A stretch of 64,000 nt of DNA from Arcuatula senhousia (lineage: Eukaryota; Mollusca; Bivalvia; Mytilida; Mytilidae). The first letter of the stretch is position 1. Every line of letters begins with the position of its first letter. The stretch is from assembly GCA_963971305.1 (NCBI GenBank), contig OZ020311.1:4154001-4218000 (forward strand), given 5' to 3'. Under the pieces are notes generated by a model that was not told the DNA's origin, ran no database searches, and saw only the letters and a list, made by a program, of their open reading frames with translations. Below, piece after piece: positions 45,701 to 56,050 of the stretch. A program made the translations under genes and the position numbers.

Positions 45701-47707
45701 TCTTTGAGATCCTCGGGTTGTTTAAGTAACTATCTCTTATTTCAGCCAGATTGTCCTTCAGTTCTTGTTTAGTTTTGTTGATTTCAAGTTCAACTTCAAA
45801 ATTAAATCCCCTGAAGAAAGTCTCGAGCTTGTCGACGTCATCTTCTGTACCTTTAAAATAACCACACAAGATATTACCGGCTATCGTTATCACTGGAAAT
45901 TTGAAGACAGTCTAAAATAAATTTGCCTGTCCATGACTTCTAACAAAGTAATGAACAATTGGAAAAAATTATAGAAAACAGTCTAATCCTAAACCTATGG
46001 CCTGACATTTTCTCATATTGGACTTCTCTATGTAAAAATTCATACAATGTTAATTTTCAAGACTGTCGCGGTAAGCGGTAGCCCATGATACCTCGTGAAA
46101 CATTTTAGTTACAAATATTTAAAAGAGATAATATAATGGCTCGCAGCTTGATGGGAAATAGATCATGGATATGGTAGGGTTCAGCTGCAAACTGGAACGT
46201 GTGTTATGTTTTACAGTATGACCAAAGCAAATAACATTGGAAAATCCTGCAGGGTGTGAGCTAGTCCGAGATTGCTCTGACGGCCTCGCCTTTTTACCAG
46301 GAAGCTGGTGCCGTGGGACGTCAGAGCTCCTTCCATATCAAAAACACGGGATTTTAACGAATGCTTTCTAAATGTTAAAACAACTCTTACATCAGTCATT
46401 TGTAAAATGGGAGATGTAAAACAAGAATAAATTAATATCTTAAAGTATATCGCTACTATAAACTGCCTGATATAATCCAGTAAAGTAAGAGCTGATCTTG
46501 AACTTTATCAATTTCATGAAGTTCAAGATCAGCCAAATAATGTACAAATTTTAGATTTTTTTACTTATTAAAGATATTTTTCTTCAAAATATGTTGTATT
46601 TTTATTCTTAATAACCAAATGTTTCATTTGAGATCAAAATTTATATGCAACAATGATGATAAAGTTGCTTAATTTATCTCGGAAGTGCACAACAAAACTG
46701 TTGTGCTAAATCCCGTGTTTTTTATATGGAAGGAGCTCTGACGTCCCACGGCACCAGCTTGCTGGAAAAATGGCGAGGACGTCAGAGCAATCTCGGACTA
46801 GGTGTGAGCTGGATTCGAATCCAGTTCATAGATGCTGAGTTATGCGCAAAAAAGGCAAAACCCGACCTCTTTTTCTTAAATGTTACATCATCAATTTTGT
46901 AAGAGTACAGGAGCTCACTTTCGTACTATGTATTTTTAAACCACTTAGTCATTCAAATTAAATAGTGTATGAGTTGTGCCCCTAACTCATTTGCGTCTAA
47001 AATGTGAGTCGATGGTGAAGTGATTAAAGCGTCAGGTTGCTAACATCTAAAGACTAGTCGGAAAATTGGTTCATTAAATTTCACCCTCGACGAGGATAGT
47101 ACCACTAGTCTTTAGATTAGATTAAACTACATTAAATTTCACCCTCGACGAGGATAGTACCACTAGTCTTTAGATTAGATTAAGCCACTAGTCTTTAGAT
47201 TAGTTTAATCTAATCTAAAGACTAGTGGTACTATCCATGTCGAGAGTGAAATTCAATGAACCAATTTTCCAACTACATGTAATCTAAAGACTAGTGGTAC
47301 TATCCTCGTCGAGGGTAAAATTTAATGAACCAATTTTCCGATTCTCTCTTTACACCAATTGCGAGGATGGTCTCAAGGAACGATGCTAGCTCTTCAGAAG
47401 TAACCCCAAAAGAATGTTCCGTGTATTGGGAGAGCAATACTTTATGTACGTTCAAAACCCCTATGAATTAAAGAAATCGATAATAGTATGCTCAGTGGGA
47501 CCCGCTACAAAGACCACACTCGCAAAGTGCAAACTAAGGGCTACGCATAAACATAAAGCTATATATATCCAGGATAAATGAATATGCTTAGTCATAAATG
47601 TACTTTTGATACTTTACCTTCTCTATTCTTAGTATTATTGATGATAACAATTAGACCCTTTTGGTCGGAACTTTTCTCAAATGCAAGCTTGTGGAGGTCT
47701 GCAGAAG
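42582..47707 (-). CDS. Caspase catalytic domain, five exons
   Basis: Cysteine protease of the caspase family, a cytosolic executor or initiator of apoptosis or inflammation that cleaves after Asp. Exons on the minus strand with GT/AG borders are 47707-47618, 45850-45657, 44542-44455, 44062-43886 and 42799-42582 (stop at 42584-42582). Their phases agree at every junction (1, 0, 1, 1). In order they give the first p20 strand (QKGLIVIINN), GTEDDVDKLETFF, the catalytic His in VVMGHGNE, DGVATSDDKQIKM, the catalytic Cys in FIVQACRG, a very acidic inter-subunit linker, then p10 with NDADLLIAYATTHG, an S1-pocket Arg (KAFRRKY), GAWFIHVLLEIIEE and MPCTWTTLTKRLY. All catalytic and pocket landmarks are present and there is no lesion. 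The domain is complete; the upstream prodomain must come from other exons, the best candidate being the SAM exon at 59324-59567. Confidence 0.92.
43233..43587 (+). mobile_element. Full-length tRNA-derived SINE with 9-bp target duplication
   Basis: The tRNA-like head has an A box near 43242-43257 and a B box GGTTCGATCC at 43286-43295. A core (ccttcggaagggacgataaa, gttgtcccgtgta, gcacgttaaagacccc) and a tail ending ccaggataaataaatatg follow. AAAATATGT at 43224-43232 and 43588-43596 is the target site duplication. It lies in the last intron of the caspase gene, antisense to it. Other copies: 1762-2108, 38258-38397, 46998-47588. Confidence 0.9.
43886..44062 (-). CDS. Caspase exon: QACRG active site and acidic linker
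   Basis: It starts at an acceptor gcatacag, encodes GKPKIFIVQACRG, a linker with a run of eight Asp made by a TCA/ATC-type microsatellite (about 43968-43992), and p10 start ADLLIAYATTHG. The donor is gtaagttt. Confidence 0.92.
44455..44542 (-). CDS. Caspase exon: between His and Cys motifs
   Basis: The acceptor is ttggacag and the donor gtaagaaa. It encodes DGVATSDDKQIKMEEI and ends in FLG, joining in phase to GKPKIF of the next exon. Confidence 0.88.
44579..45130 (+). mobile_element. Helentron-like element, degraded, in the caspase intron
   Basis: It begins aacaagaggctcccaggagt, the same left end as 53376-55316. Three diverged units of about 170-190 bp follow (repeated phrases tctgacaactttgac, gagcttaatgagcta, cattctatagggcaa). 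The right end is lost. Confidence 0.65.
45242..45320 (-). mobile_element. Penelope-like element, small 3' UTR fragment
   Basis: The phrases agcagttcctgcttg, gccaacgatt and caaatccagcgaatgg match the family's 3' UTR on the minus strand. Confidence 0.55.
45657..45850 (-). CDS. Caspase exon: catalytic His
   Basis: The acceptor is attttaaag and the donor gtaagttt. It encodes GTEDDVDKLETFFRGFNFEV and, at the end, CFFCVVMGHGNE with the catalytic His. Confidence 0.92.
45876..46095. repeat. Intronic segment duplicated at 48030-48245
   Basis: Block order attaccggctat, actggaaa, gacagtctaaaa, tatgacttcta-like, ggaaaaaatt, cagtctaatcct and a final ataccT-rich end recurs at 48030-48245 with moderate divergence and no exon attached. 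Confidence 0.6.
46245..46815. mobile_element. Foldback element with about 100-bp terminal inverted repeats
   Basis: The left arm 46251-46360 (ctagtccgagattgctctga, then tggtgccgtgggacgtcaga and ccatatcaaaaacacgggat) is the inverse of 46700-46803 at about 90% identity. The centre is AT-rich and holds a second perfect inverted repeat (gctgatcttgaactt...aagttcaagatcagc, about 46492-46533). It is located in the caspase intron. No transposase. Confidence 0.85.
46998..47588 (+). mobile_element. tRNA-SINE with internal snap-back inversions
   Basis: The head (gtgagtcgatggtgaagtga onward) is followed by several alternating direct and inverted copies of the B-box/core junction (cctcgacgaggatagtacca with ctagtctttagatta). 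Their centre of symmetry is near 47205. The normal SINE core and tail resume at about 47290-47588. Confidence 0.8.
47618..47707 (-). CDS. Caspase exon: first p20 strand
   Basis: The acceptor is ctatttcag and the donor gtaaagta. It encodes SADLHKLAFEKSSDQKGLIV and IINNTKNREG. It begins in phase 1, which matches the donors of the SAM exon (59324) and of the small basic exon (59907). Confidence 0.88.
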
Positions 47708-49138
47708 CTGAAATAGATTTATGATAACCACCGCAATTACTTGCAATGTTTAACACACAGCAAATGTAAATGCAATTTTTAATAAATAAATAAAAAACAG
47801 TAAAAAAATAACAAGAAGAACAAGTAATGGTACAGCAGTTTATCATTAAAAGGCAATTTTTGGCAATGGTGACCTCATTCTGGCAAAATATGAAGTCAAA
47901 TATTACATGTATAACGATGCAATCCGTTTTCGTAAGCTTTTAAGGGAATTTTTTTCTAAAGCCTATGTCTTATTAAATAAAACTTTAAATTGTATCACAG
48001 GGAATTATCCATAGCAATGATTTATCAATTTATCACGTGGTATTACCGGCTATGGTTCATACTGGCAAACTAAGGACGGTCTAAAAAAAATATCCGGGTA
48101 TGACTTTTTACAAAGAAAGGAAACTATGGAAAAAATTGACAGCAGCCTAATCTTAGTCTGCTGTCTCAATTTTCTCTTCTTTATCAAAATCATACACCGA
48201 AAAAAAAAGAACCGTCTGCAGAACTCTAGCGGGTAATACCTGTGATATATTATGTAAGAAATTGTTCTTTCCAAAAACTAATCTTTCGTCTAATCACAAA
48301 TCTGAATCTTAAGAAAACAATTTATGGAAACTAATTCATTGATTTGTAAATTTTGACCTTTTTGGGAAAAAATAGCAATTGGTCCTTTTCTCTCTTTAAA
48401 AAAATAGTATGACCTAGTACATGTTCATCCTACCTAATGTACAATTGATATCTAATCGTGAGTTGGTCGCAAATGGCATAAATTAGGACGCCTCAAACTT
48501 TGCAAGGTAAGAAAAACATCATTATGAAATGATTATTTATTCTTTAGTTGCACAGTTCGGGGGCCTGTTGAAAAAACTATATTGTAGTACCATTCTTTTT
48601 AAATTTTGTCCAGTCATTTTATCGTTAGACGTGTTTTAACAAGATAAAAGGGGGATGTCTTGAGGGTAAACATTACATTTTCTTTGTTGTTTTCAAGTAA
48701 GGTCGTGTTTTCTTCGTTTATCCACTTTTTTCTAATGTTGCTTTAATAATTGTTCTTATTAAAGATTTAACTTGCTTAAAAATATGATTTTCGATGAATA
48801 AATAAGGAACACACAATTTGCATATGTGTAGATGAAGAACAAGCATTTTCGTTCAGAGGTTGTCCGTTTCCCTTGTTACAATTAGTATAAAGCTATTGCG
48901 ACTTTCGTTCGCGTTCCCGTGAAGGATGGACAAAGTGCGACTTCGAGGTTAGTCAATACAATGAACTGCGTGGTTGAAAAAAAAATGAATTGTCTTGAAT
49001 GTTTGAGTATTTTTGTCTATTGTGCCCTTTGTCTCTTGTTGATTTAATTTGAATGTTTATTGAATTTGTTATCATTGTATGCTAAGTTTTGTGCTTTGTT
49101 AAGGATTATTAATTCTTCTGTTAATGCCTCTTTTCAGT
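47708..49138. other. Caspase intron; no other gene seen
   Basis: Apart from the duplicated segment at 48030-48245, nothing is recognised between the caspase exon and the LINE-bearing repeat. Confidence 0.5.
48030..48245. repeat. Second copy of the intronic segment at 45876-46095
   Basis: Same block order as 45876-46095. It includes a perfect inverted phrase (agcctaatcttagtctgctgt region). Non-coding. Confidence 0.6.
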
Positions 49139-49222
49139 GTGAAATGACCAGGTTGAGATGCAAGCACTTGCAGCAATCTCACACTGGTCAATTAACCAAT
49201 CATGACCACCGTTACTGATATC
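49139..49222 (-). repeat. Left part of a dispersed repeat split by the LINE
   Basis: The inverse of 8487-8570. The matching right part resumes at 52821. The last 12 bases (gttactgatatc, 49211-49222) are duplicated at 52809-52820. Confidence 0.85.
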
Positions 49223-49683
49223 ACAGAGATTGGATATGCGTCTAGTGTGGGGGGAGTCAAAGACTCTACCTTGCCGCTGGCTAGCCTACGTCAGTGGGTG
49301 AAAAAGAAAGCCGAGTGCGTCAGTCTTTCTTGCCAGTACAAAGCCTCTACCAGTCTAAGACCTCTACAGTGCCTCCTCGTGGCAGCGCACGGTAACTAGA
49401 GTCCAGTACTCTAGGCTAAACTGTAGAGGATCTCGGAAGAGCAAGGCCCCCAGAGATGAAGTGTGTAGGCCCACCGGTGTGTGGTCATGCCCTAGCACTC
49501 ATTAACCTTGCCCCAGCTATGGGTAAATAGTTGGCCAGATGAAGGTCACTAGCCTTGGATAGCATTTCATCTAAGAGAGAAAACTCTGAAATCAAACCGG
49601 GTAGATCCAACTCGTTAGCCTTGGTTGGCAATCGATCTAGAGGAAGGAAACCTTGACAACAAATCTCTGGCCCTCCTGGTAGG

Positions 49684-50907
49684 GTGTTAAGCAAAGGGTT
49701 AATCACCCTCTCTTGTAAAACAACAATGATTACAGAAACACAGACAATAGAAATTAATAGTCAAAGGTCCATAGTTCAAAGCAATCACAGGATGATGCGG
49801 CTTAGTGAAAGTCGAAAGAAAGCTAAGCAGCGGAACTGCTTAAGAACCAGGGAACCTATCAGAATCGGTAGTTGGAATGTTAGAACTATGTATGAGGCAG
49901 GAAAATCAGCCAATATAGCAAAAGAAATGGAAAGATATAATCTAGAGATCCTTGGACTATGCGAAACAAGATGGATACAAAGTGGGAAAGTCAAGACAAA
50001 TACAGGCCAAACTATCATATTCTCAGGCCATGAGGATGACAACGCACATCATACAGAGGGGGTGGCAATCATGCTTTCCAAACAAGCAGAAAAAGCAATG
50101 ATTGGATGGGAACCCATAAACTCCAGAATGATAAAAGCTAAATTCATAACATCAAATAAGAGAATCAACCTGAATATTATCATGTGCTATGCACCGACTA
50201 ACGATGCAGAATATGAAAAGAAAGAAGAATTCTATACCATACTACAAGCAGCTTTGAAGGACAAAATGGAAAGGGAAATGACAATTGTAATGGGAGACCT
50301 CAATGCTAAAGTAGGAAATGATAACACCGGATATGAAAGAATAATGGGGAAACATGGAAAAGGAGAGATGAATGAAAATGGGCAGCTATTTGCAAATTTT
50401 TGTGCTGAAAACAACTTCGTAATAGGGGTCACAGTCTTCCCGCACAAAAACATACACAAAATCACTTGGTTGTCTCCTGACCATCGTACCCAGAACCAAA
50501 TAGACCACATTAGTATTAGTTCCAAGTTTAGAAGATCATTATTGGATGTAAGAGCTATGAGGGGAGCAGATGCAGCATCTGACCATTTTTTGGTAGTAGG
50601 AAAAATCCAGCTTAAATTGAAGAGGTGCATTCAAAACAACAGTAGATATAGATATGAGGTAGAAAAACTTAAAGATGACAACATCAAACATAACTTTACA
50701 ATAAGTCTGAATAACAGATACCAGGTTTTAGAAGAACAACCTCAGGACAACTACACAGTTGAAAATAATTGGGCTGATATTAAAGATCTAATCACATTAA
50801 CTTGCGATGAGGAATTAGGGAGGAAGAAAAAGAAGAACAAGCCATGGATTTTCCAGCATACACTCCAAAAAAATGCGAAAGACGAAAAATACATGAACAA
50901 TGTCTAA
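49684..50907 (+). pseudogene. LINE endonuclease reading frame (5' part of the broken polyprotein)
   Basis: About 407 codons open, holding the complete AP-endonuclease-like domain with its Asn/Glu/Asp/His landmarks (WNVRTM, CETRW, GDLNAKVG, SDHF). It nicks target DNA in the LINE cycle. It resembles the endonuclease domain that I recall from BovB/RTE elements and the vertebrate CFDP2 gene. The frame is lost just past the domain by a one-base change in an A7 run. Confidence 0.85.
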
Positions 50908-51627
50908 GCGTAAAAACAAGATCAAAGAAAGCCAAATATGAGTCAGACTATAAAGAAAAACATAGAGAAGTGAAGAGAAGTGTGAAAAATGATAATAACT
51001 GATATTTTGAACAACTTGCAACAAGAGCGGAAATAGCATCAGAGCAAAGAAATATGAAAGAACTGTATGAAATCACACGACAACTATCAGGGAAATCTTC
51101 AAAATCAGAAAAACCAGTAAAAGACAAAAATGGCAATACCTTGAACTCAATGGAAGAACAAAGACATAGATGTGCAGATCACTTTACCGAACTGCTTAAC
51201 CGCCCAGCACCAGAAATTATGGCAGATATTCAACCTGCAGCAGAACACCTAGCTGTAAACTGCTCAGCTCCATCAACAAATGAAATAACAAAAGCCATAA
51301 AGACCTTGAAAAATGGTAAATCCCCAGGTCCAGACTAAATACCAGCAGAGGCACTCAAAGCAGACCCTAAAACAACAGCAAAGATATTAAAACCTCTCTT
51401 AGCAAAAATTTGGGTAACAGAAGAACTTCCAGGAGACTGGAAAAAAGGATACATCATAAAACTTCCGAAGAAAGGAGACTTAAGCCAATGTAAAAACTAT
51501 AGAGGCATAATGTTACTTTCTGTACCTGGGAAAATACTAAACAGAATCATTCTTGATAGAATTAAATCATCTGTAGACAAGAAACTGCGAGACCATCAAG
51601 CAGGGTTTAGAAGAGAGAGATCTTGTA

Positions 51628-52779
51628 TTGACCAAAATAGCCACCTTGAGAATGATAATAGAACAGTCAATTGAATGGAATAGCTCTCTCTATGTCAACT
51701 TTATTGACTTTGAGAAAGCATTTGACAGTCTTGACAGAGAAATCTTATGGAAACTCTTGGACAGCTATGGAGTACCATGCAAAATTGTCACCCTTATTAA
51801 GAATATGTATGAGGGAATGAAATGCCAGGTGGTACATGGTGGCGACACAAGTAAAGAATTTGAAATAAGATCAGGTGTCAGGCAAGGCTGCTTACTTTCC
51901 CCTTTTCTTTTTCTACTGGCCATTGATTGGATCATGAGGCAATCAACATCAGGGAGAAGAAATGGAATCCAGTGGAATCTTGTAAACCAACTAGATGATC
52001 TGGATTTTGCTGATGATCTGGCTCTTCTTTCCCATACTCATGACCAAATGCAAGATAAAACATCCATATTGGTTGAAAATGCAGCAAAGATAGGACTTCG
52101 TATAAACAAGGAAAAGACCAAAATTATGAGAATAAATACAAATAACATCAATAATATTGAAATAGAAACCACACAACTTGAAAATGTAACATCATTTGTA
52201 TATCTGGGAAGTGTAGTAAATTACCTTGGATGAACAGAAGATGATGTGAAGGCAAGATTAGCAAAAGCATACACTGCTTTTGGCATGCTAAGAAAAGTCT
52301 GGAAATCAAGACAGATAACAACAAAGACGAAGCTTAGAATATTTAATAGCAATGTCAAGTCAGTCTTGCTATATGGCTCAGAAACATGGAGCCTCACAGT
52401 CAACAACATAAACAGGCTGCAGATATTTGTCAACAAATGCTTGAGATCCATCCTGCAGATATGGTGGCCCAACAAAATCTCGAATGAAGAACTTTGGCAA
52501 AGAACAAAGCAGACACCTATTGTTCAAGAAATTAAGAAAAGAAAATGGAAGGGGCTGGGTCACACTCTACGCAAAGGCAAGTCAAACATCACTTGCCAAG
52601 CACTTCAATGGACACCTCAGGGAAAAAGAAAAAGAGGAAGACCAAGACTTTCATGGAGAAGGGTACTGGAAAAAGAAATGCTAGAGAAGGAATATACATG
52701 GAACAACATTCAACAACTTGCGAAAGACAGAGACAGATGGAGAAAGATTGTCAGTGGCCTATACTCCACAGGGGAGTGA
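51628..52779 (+). pseudogene. LINE reverse transcriptase palm, thumb and C-terminus (broken)
   Basis: One frame interrupted by a single TGA at 52231-52233. It carries motif A (FIDFEKAFDSLD), B (RSGVRQGCLLSPFLF), C (FADDLALLS; the LINE-type ADD box) and the downstream YLGS region, then a basic C-terminal domain ending WRKIVSGLYS. The upstream fingers are in another frame at 51003-51635. Confidence 0.85.
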
Positions 52780-52808
52780 AGAAGGCTTAAGTCAAGTAAG
52801 TAAGTCAA

Positions 52809-53075
52809 GTTACTGATATCCATTGATGATGTCGACTAATGAAATGCGATGTTATTTAAATCTTTCGGTTTTCAGAATGGAGCCACCTAAGGTTTCAGTA
52901 TACATGTATAACAATTTAATTTTTATTGAAAAGAAATAGGTTCTTACGTGCGTTCTTGGAAAACCGGCAATGATCTTTCACTCGTGATAAAATTTCTAAG
53001 GTCTTTATGCGGCGCTCCACTTGCAGAAAGACTGAAAATTTCTATCACTTGTGAAAGATCAGCCGGTCTTTTCTA
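52809..53075 (-). repeat. Right part of the split dispersed repeat, with hairpin
   Basis: 52809-52820 is the duplicated target. The rest matches 8474 down to 8290. At 52966-53072 two arms (ccggcaatgatctttcactc and gtgaaagatcagccgg) form an inverted repeat; only one arm is kept in the copy at 8290-8345. Confidence 0.8.
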
Positions 53076-53375
53076 AGAACATATTTCATACTGCCTTATC
53101 TTCTATTATGGAGGGGGGTCAGATAGAAACCTGGAAGACCCGAGGCAGTTATCAATATACCGTAACGAATGAGGAAAAGCAATTTATATCAGAGAGATGA
53201 CCGTTACAAGATGATCTCAGGAGCCAGCATGAACCTGTTACTTGCCGCTTAAGCCATAACGGTCTCTTTTATAAAGGGTTGTCTGACAACTTCTACCCAA
53301 TAAAGACTTTATTGGAGCTAATGCGCTTAAAATTTATGCCTCCAACAGATTTTCATATTCTGTGATAGTGCAAGA

Positions 53376-55316
53376 ACATGAACAAGAGGCTCCCAGGAGC
53401 CTTTATCGCTCACCTGACATATGTGCCTGAAGTAAAGGTTATCAGGCAAAATCTATTTAACGTTAAAAGGGTCATAAGATTAATAAGAGGGTCATCTGAC
53501 AATATGGTGGATCTAAAGGTGCTGATCACTTTTGTTCTCAATCTAAATCTAAAAATCTGTCACCCTTTTTGAGTTATTTGCAAAAAAATGCAGTTTAACC
53601 TAATGTTCTATTTTTAGCCACAGCGGCCATGTTTTACAACCAATCAAAAAATCCCCACAACAGTTCTATACACCTAATAATAATAAACAATAAAACCAAG
53701 TTTGGTTCCATTTGGACTTAAAGTGTCAGAGGAGTATAAGGAAATGCAGTTAAAATGTTCAATCTTGACGTTCCAAGGGCAATAACTCCTCAAAGGAAAG
53801 GTCTTACAACGTTGACCCTGTTACAAATTTTGTAGATCTTGACGCGCTTAACAATATGCAATTTAAATTTCTCAAATATCTTGTATAGTTTTCAAGATAT
53901 TGAGCTAAACATGTGCAAAATTTGCAAAAAATCCACAAAAAGGGCAATAACTCCTACATGGGTTGTTGGATTTTCTTCAAAATTTCAGAGCTGGTAGATC
54001 TTGAGGTGCTGGTCACTTTTGTTTCCAATCAAAATTTTGAAATCTGTCACCGTTTTAGAGTTATTAGCAAAAAAACTGCCATTTACCCCTATGTTCTATT
54101 TTTAGCCACAGCGGCCATGTTTTACGACCAATCATAAATCCCCACATCAGTTCTATACACCTAATGCTAATAAACAACTATACCAAGTTTGGTTCCATTT
54201 GGACTAAAAGTGTCAAAGGAGTTAACGTTTTCAATGTAATGAGGAAATGCTGTTAAAATGCTAAATCTTGACGTTCTAAGGGCAATAATTCCTAAAAGGA
54301 AACGTCTTACAACGTTGACCCTGTTACATATTTTGTAGATCTTGATGTGCTTAACAATATGCAATTTAAATTTCTCAAATATCTAGTATAGTTTTCAAGA
54401 TATTGAGCTAAACAGGTGCAAAATTTGCAAAAAATCCACAAAAAGGGCAATAACTTCTACATGGGTTGTTGGATTTTCTTCAAAATTTCAGAGCTGGTAG
54501 ATCTTGAGGTGCTGATCACTTTTGTTCCCAATCAAAATTTTGAAATCTGTCACCGTTTTAGAGTTATTTGCAAACAACTGCCATTTACCTCTATGTTCTA
54601 TTTTTAGCCACAGCCGCCATGTTTTACGACCAATCAAAAATCCCCACATCAGTTCTATACACCTAATGCTAATAAACAACTATACCAAGTTTGGTTCCAT
54701 TTGGACTTAAAGTGTCAGGGGAGTTAACGTTTTCAATGCAATGAGGAAATGCTGTTAAAATGCTAAATTTTGACGTTCTAAGGGCAATAACTCCTAAAAT
54801 GAAAGGTCCTACAACGTTGACCCTGTTACATATTTTGTAGATCTTGACGTGCTTAACAATATGCAATTTAAACTCAAATATCTAGTATAGTTTTCAAGAT
54901 ATTGAGCTAAACAGGTGCAAAATTTGCAAAAAATCCACAAAAAGGGCAATAACTCCTACATGGGTCGTTGGATTTTCTTCAAAATTTCAGGGTAGGTAGA
55001 TCTTGAGGTGCTGATCACTTTTACCTTTTGTGCCAGAATTTTGATATCTGTATCCGTTTTTGGGTTATTTGCAAAAAACTGCATTTTACCCCTATGTTCC
55101 ATTTTTAGCATGGCGGCCATGTTTTACGACGAATTAGTTCTAACACCGAATGCTAATGAACAACCATACCAAGTTTGGTTGCAATTGGACTTATGGTGTC
55201 AGAGAAGTTAACGTTTTAAAAAGTTTACGGACGACGGACGACGGACGACGGACGAACGACGGACGCCAAGTGATGACAATAGCTCACATGACCCTTCGGG
55301 TGTGGTGAGCTAAAAA
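53376..55316 (+). mobile_element. Helentron-like (HINE/pearl-type) element with four tandem units
   Basis: The left end is aacaagaggctcccaggagc followed by gctcacctg. The right end is a GACGGAC repeat (55222-55263), ccaagtgatgacaatagctc, then a hairpin (AGCTCAC...GTGAGCT with CCC ttc GGG) followed by CTAAAA. In between are about four units of roughly 490-500 bp starting near 53510, 53998, 54498 and 54998, 85-95% alike, with phrases agatcttgaggtgctgatca, cagcggccatgttttacgac and agtttggttccatttggact. No protein. A tandem core, short inverted ends and a 3' hairpin before CTAA are the layout of non-autonomous Helentrons; the class call is inference. Confidence 0.7.
55222..55263 (+). repeat. GACGGAC microsatellite
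   Basis: Five to six units of acgg/gacg heptamers near the end of the Helentron-like element. Shorter versions mark the ends of its relatives at 9737, 41045 and 55990. Confidence 0.9.
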
Positions 55317-55329
55317 CGCTATTTTACCA

Positions 55330-56050
55330 TAAATGTGCCTTTACTCCTATAAGGTATCATTTGCCGACTAAGACCCGACGTCAACGTCTAATTTCTATAC
55401 CCTGTCACACGAAGTGGCGAGGTATTATGTTATACCCTCACTTTCTTTCTGTATCTGTCCGGCCGTCCGTCTGTCCGTCTCCGAAGGTTTCTGAGTGATA
55501 CTAACAACTTAAAAAACGCGTCAAAAGATTTAAATGATATTTTGCACAGCTGTTGAGAACAATAAAATACATGTCAAGTTTAATTTTCAGGATGATTCGA
55601 AAAATATTATTGAAGATTTGCCACTTTATAAATTTTCCAAATTTGAAAATGATGAAATTTTCCGGTCTAAGAGAAATGACTCATTTCTTTTCAGTCTCTA
55701 TATAAATGTATAGTATATACAGTATAGTATACAAATATATAAACTTTTGATGAATATCGTGGCGGGGAATCATTTAATGTCCCATTACATGCCCTATTGT
55801 TCCTTCTGTCATAGTCGCTGAGTGATAATCCAGTTTAAGTGATTTTACCCTCCCTATGTTCTATTTTAGTACATTTAATTAATCGATTCCCTTAAAAAAA
55901 GGGACCTTTTGTTGCCAACGTCATACATCATTCGTACCCTAATTGGTTCAAAAGTTTCAGAGGAGAAGATTTTTAATATTATTTACATACGACGACGGAT
56001 GAAAAGTGATGGATGGCATAACTTATATGTCCAGGTGAGCTAAAACAAGG
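55330..56050 (+). mobile_element. Adjoining degraded Helentron-like copy with a second repeat inside
   Basis: It starts with unit-like phrases (cctttactcctataaggtat) and ends acgacgacggatgaaaagtg and ccaggtgagctaaaa, the same right end as the preceding element. The middle (55398-55500) is a different repeat with taccctgtcacacgaagtgg and ccgtccgtctgtccgtct. Confidence 0.6.

Larger units (their letters stand above)
49223..52808 (+). mobile_element. RTE-like LINE with target duplications, full-length but inactivated
   Basis: A non-LTR retrotransposon of about 3.6 kb. The 5' part (49223-49680) is non-coding. An APE-type endonuclease follows (IGSWNVRTMYEAGK, LEILGLCETRW, NIIMCYAPTND, VMGDLNAKVG, TWLSPDHRTQNQIDHI, SDHFLV), then a reverse transcriptase (NGKSPGPD, NFIDFEKAFDSLDREI, GVRQGCLLSPFLF, LDFADDLALLS, VYLGSV). 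A C-terminal block follows (GHTLRKGK, PQGKRKRGRPRLSWRR). The 3' end is an AAGT-type microsatellite tail (about 52787-52808), as in RTE-clade elements. Lesions are a frameshift in the A run at about 50870, stops at about 51000, 51336 and 52231, and a frameshift at about 51635. GTTACTGATATC flanks both ends. Confidence 0.92.

Noticed and set aside
46211..46399. Small minus-strand protein
   Set aside because: It lies within the left arm of the foldback element and has no conserved counterpart beyond the inverted repeat.
53913..54866. Repeated small open frames in the 53-55 kb tandem array
   Set aside because: They recur because the 500-bp unit recurs; translations are AT-driven and change frame between units.
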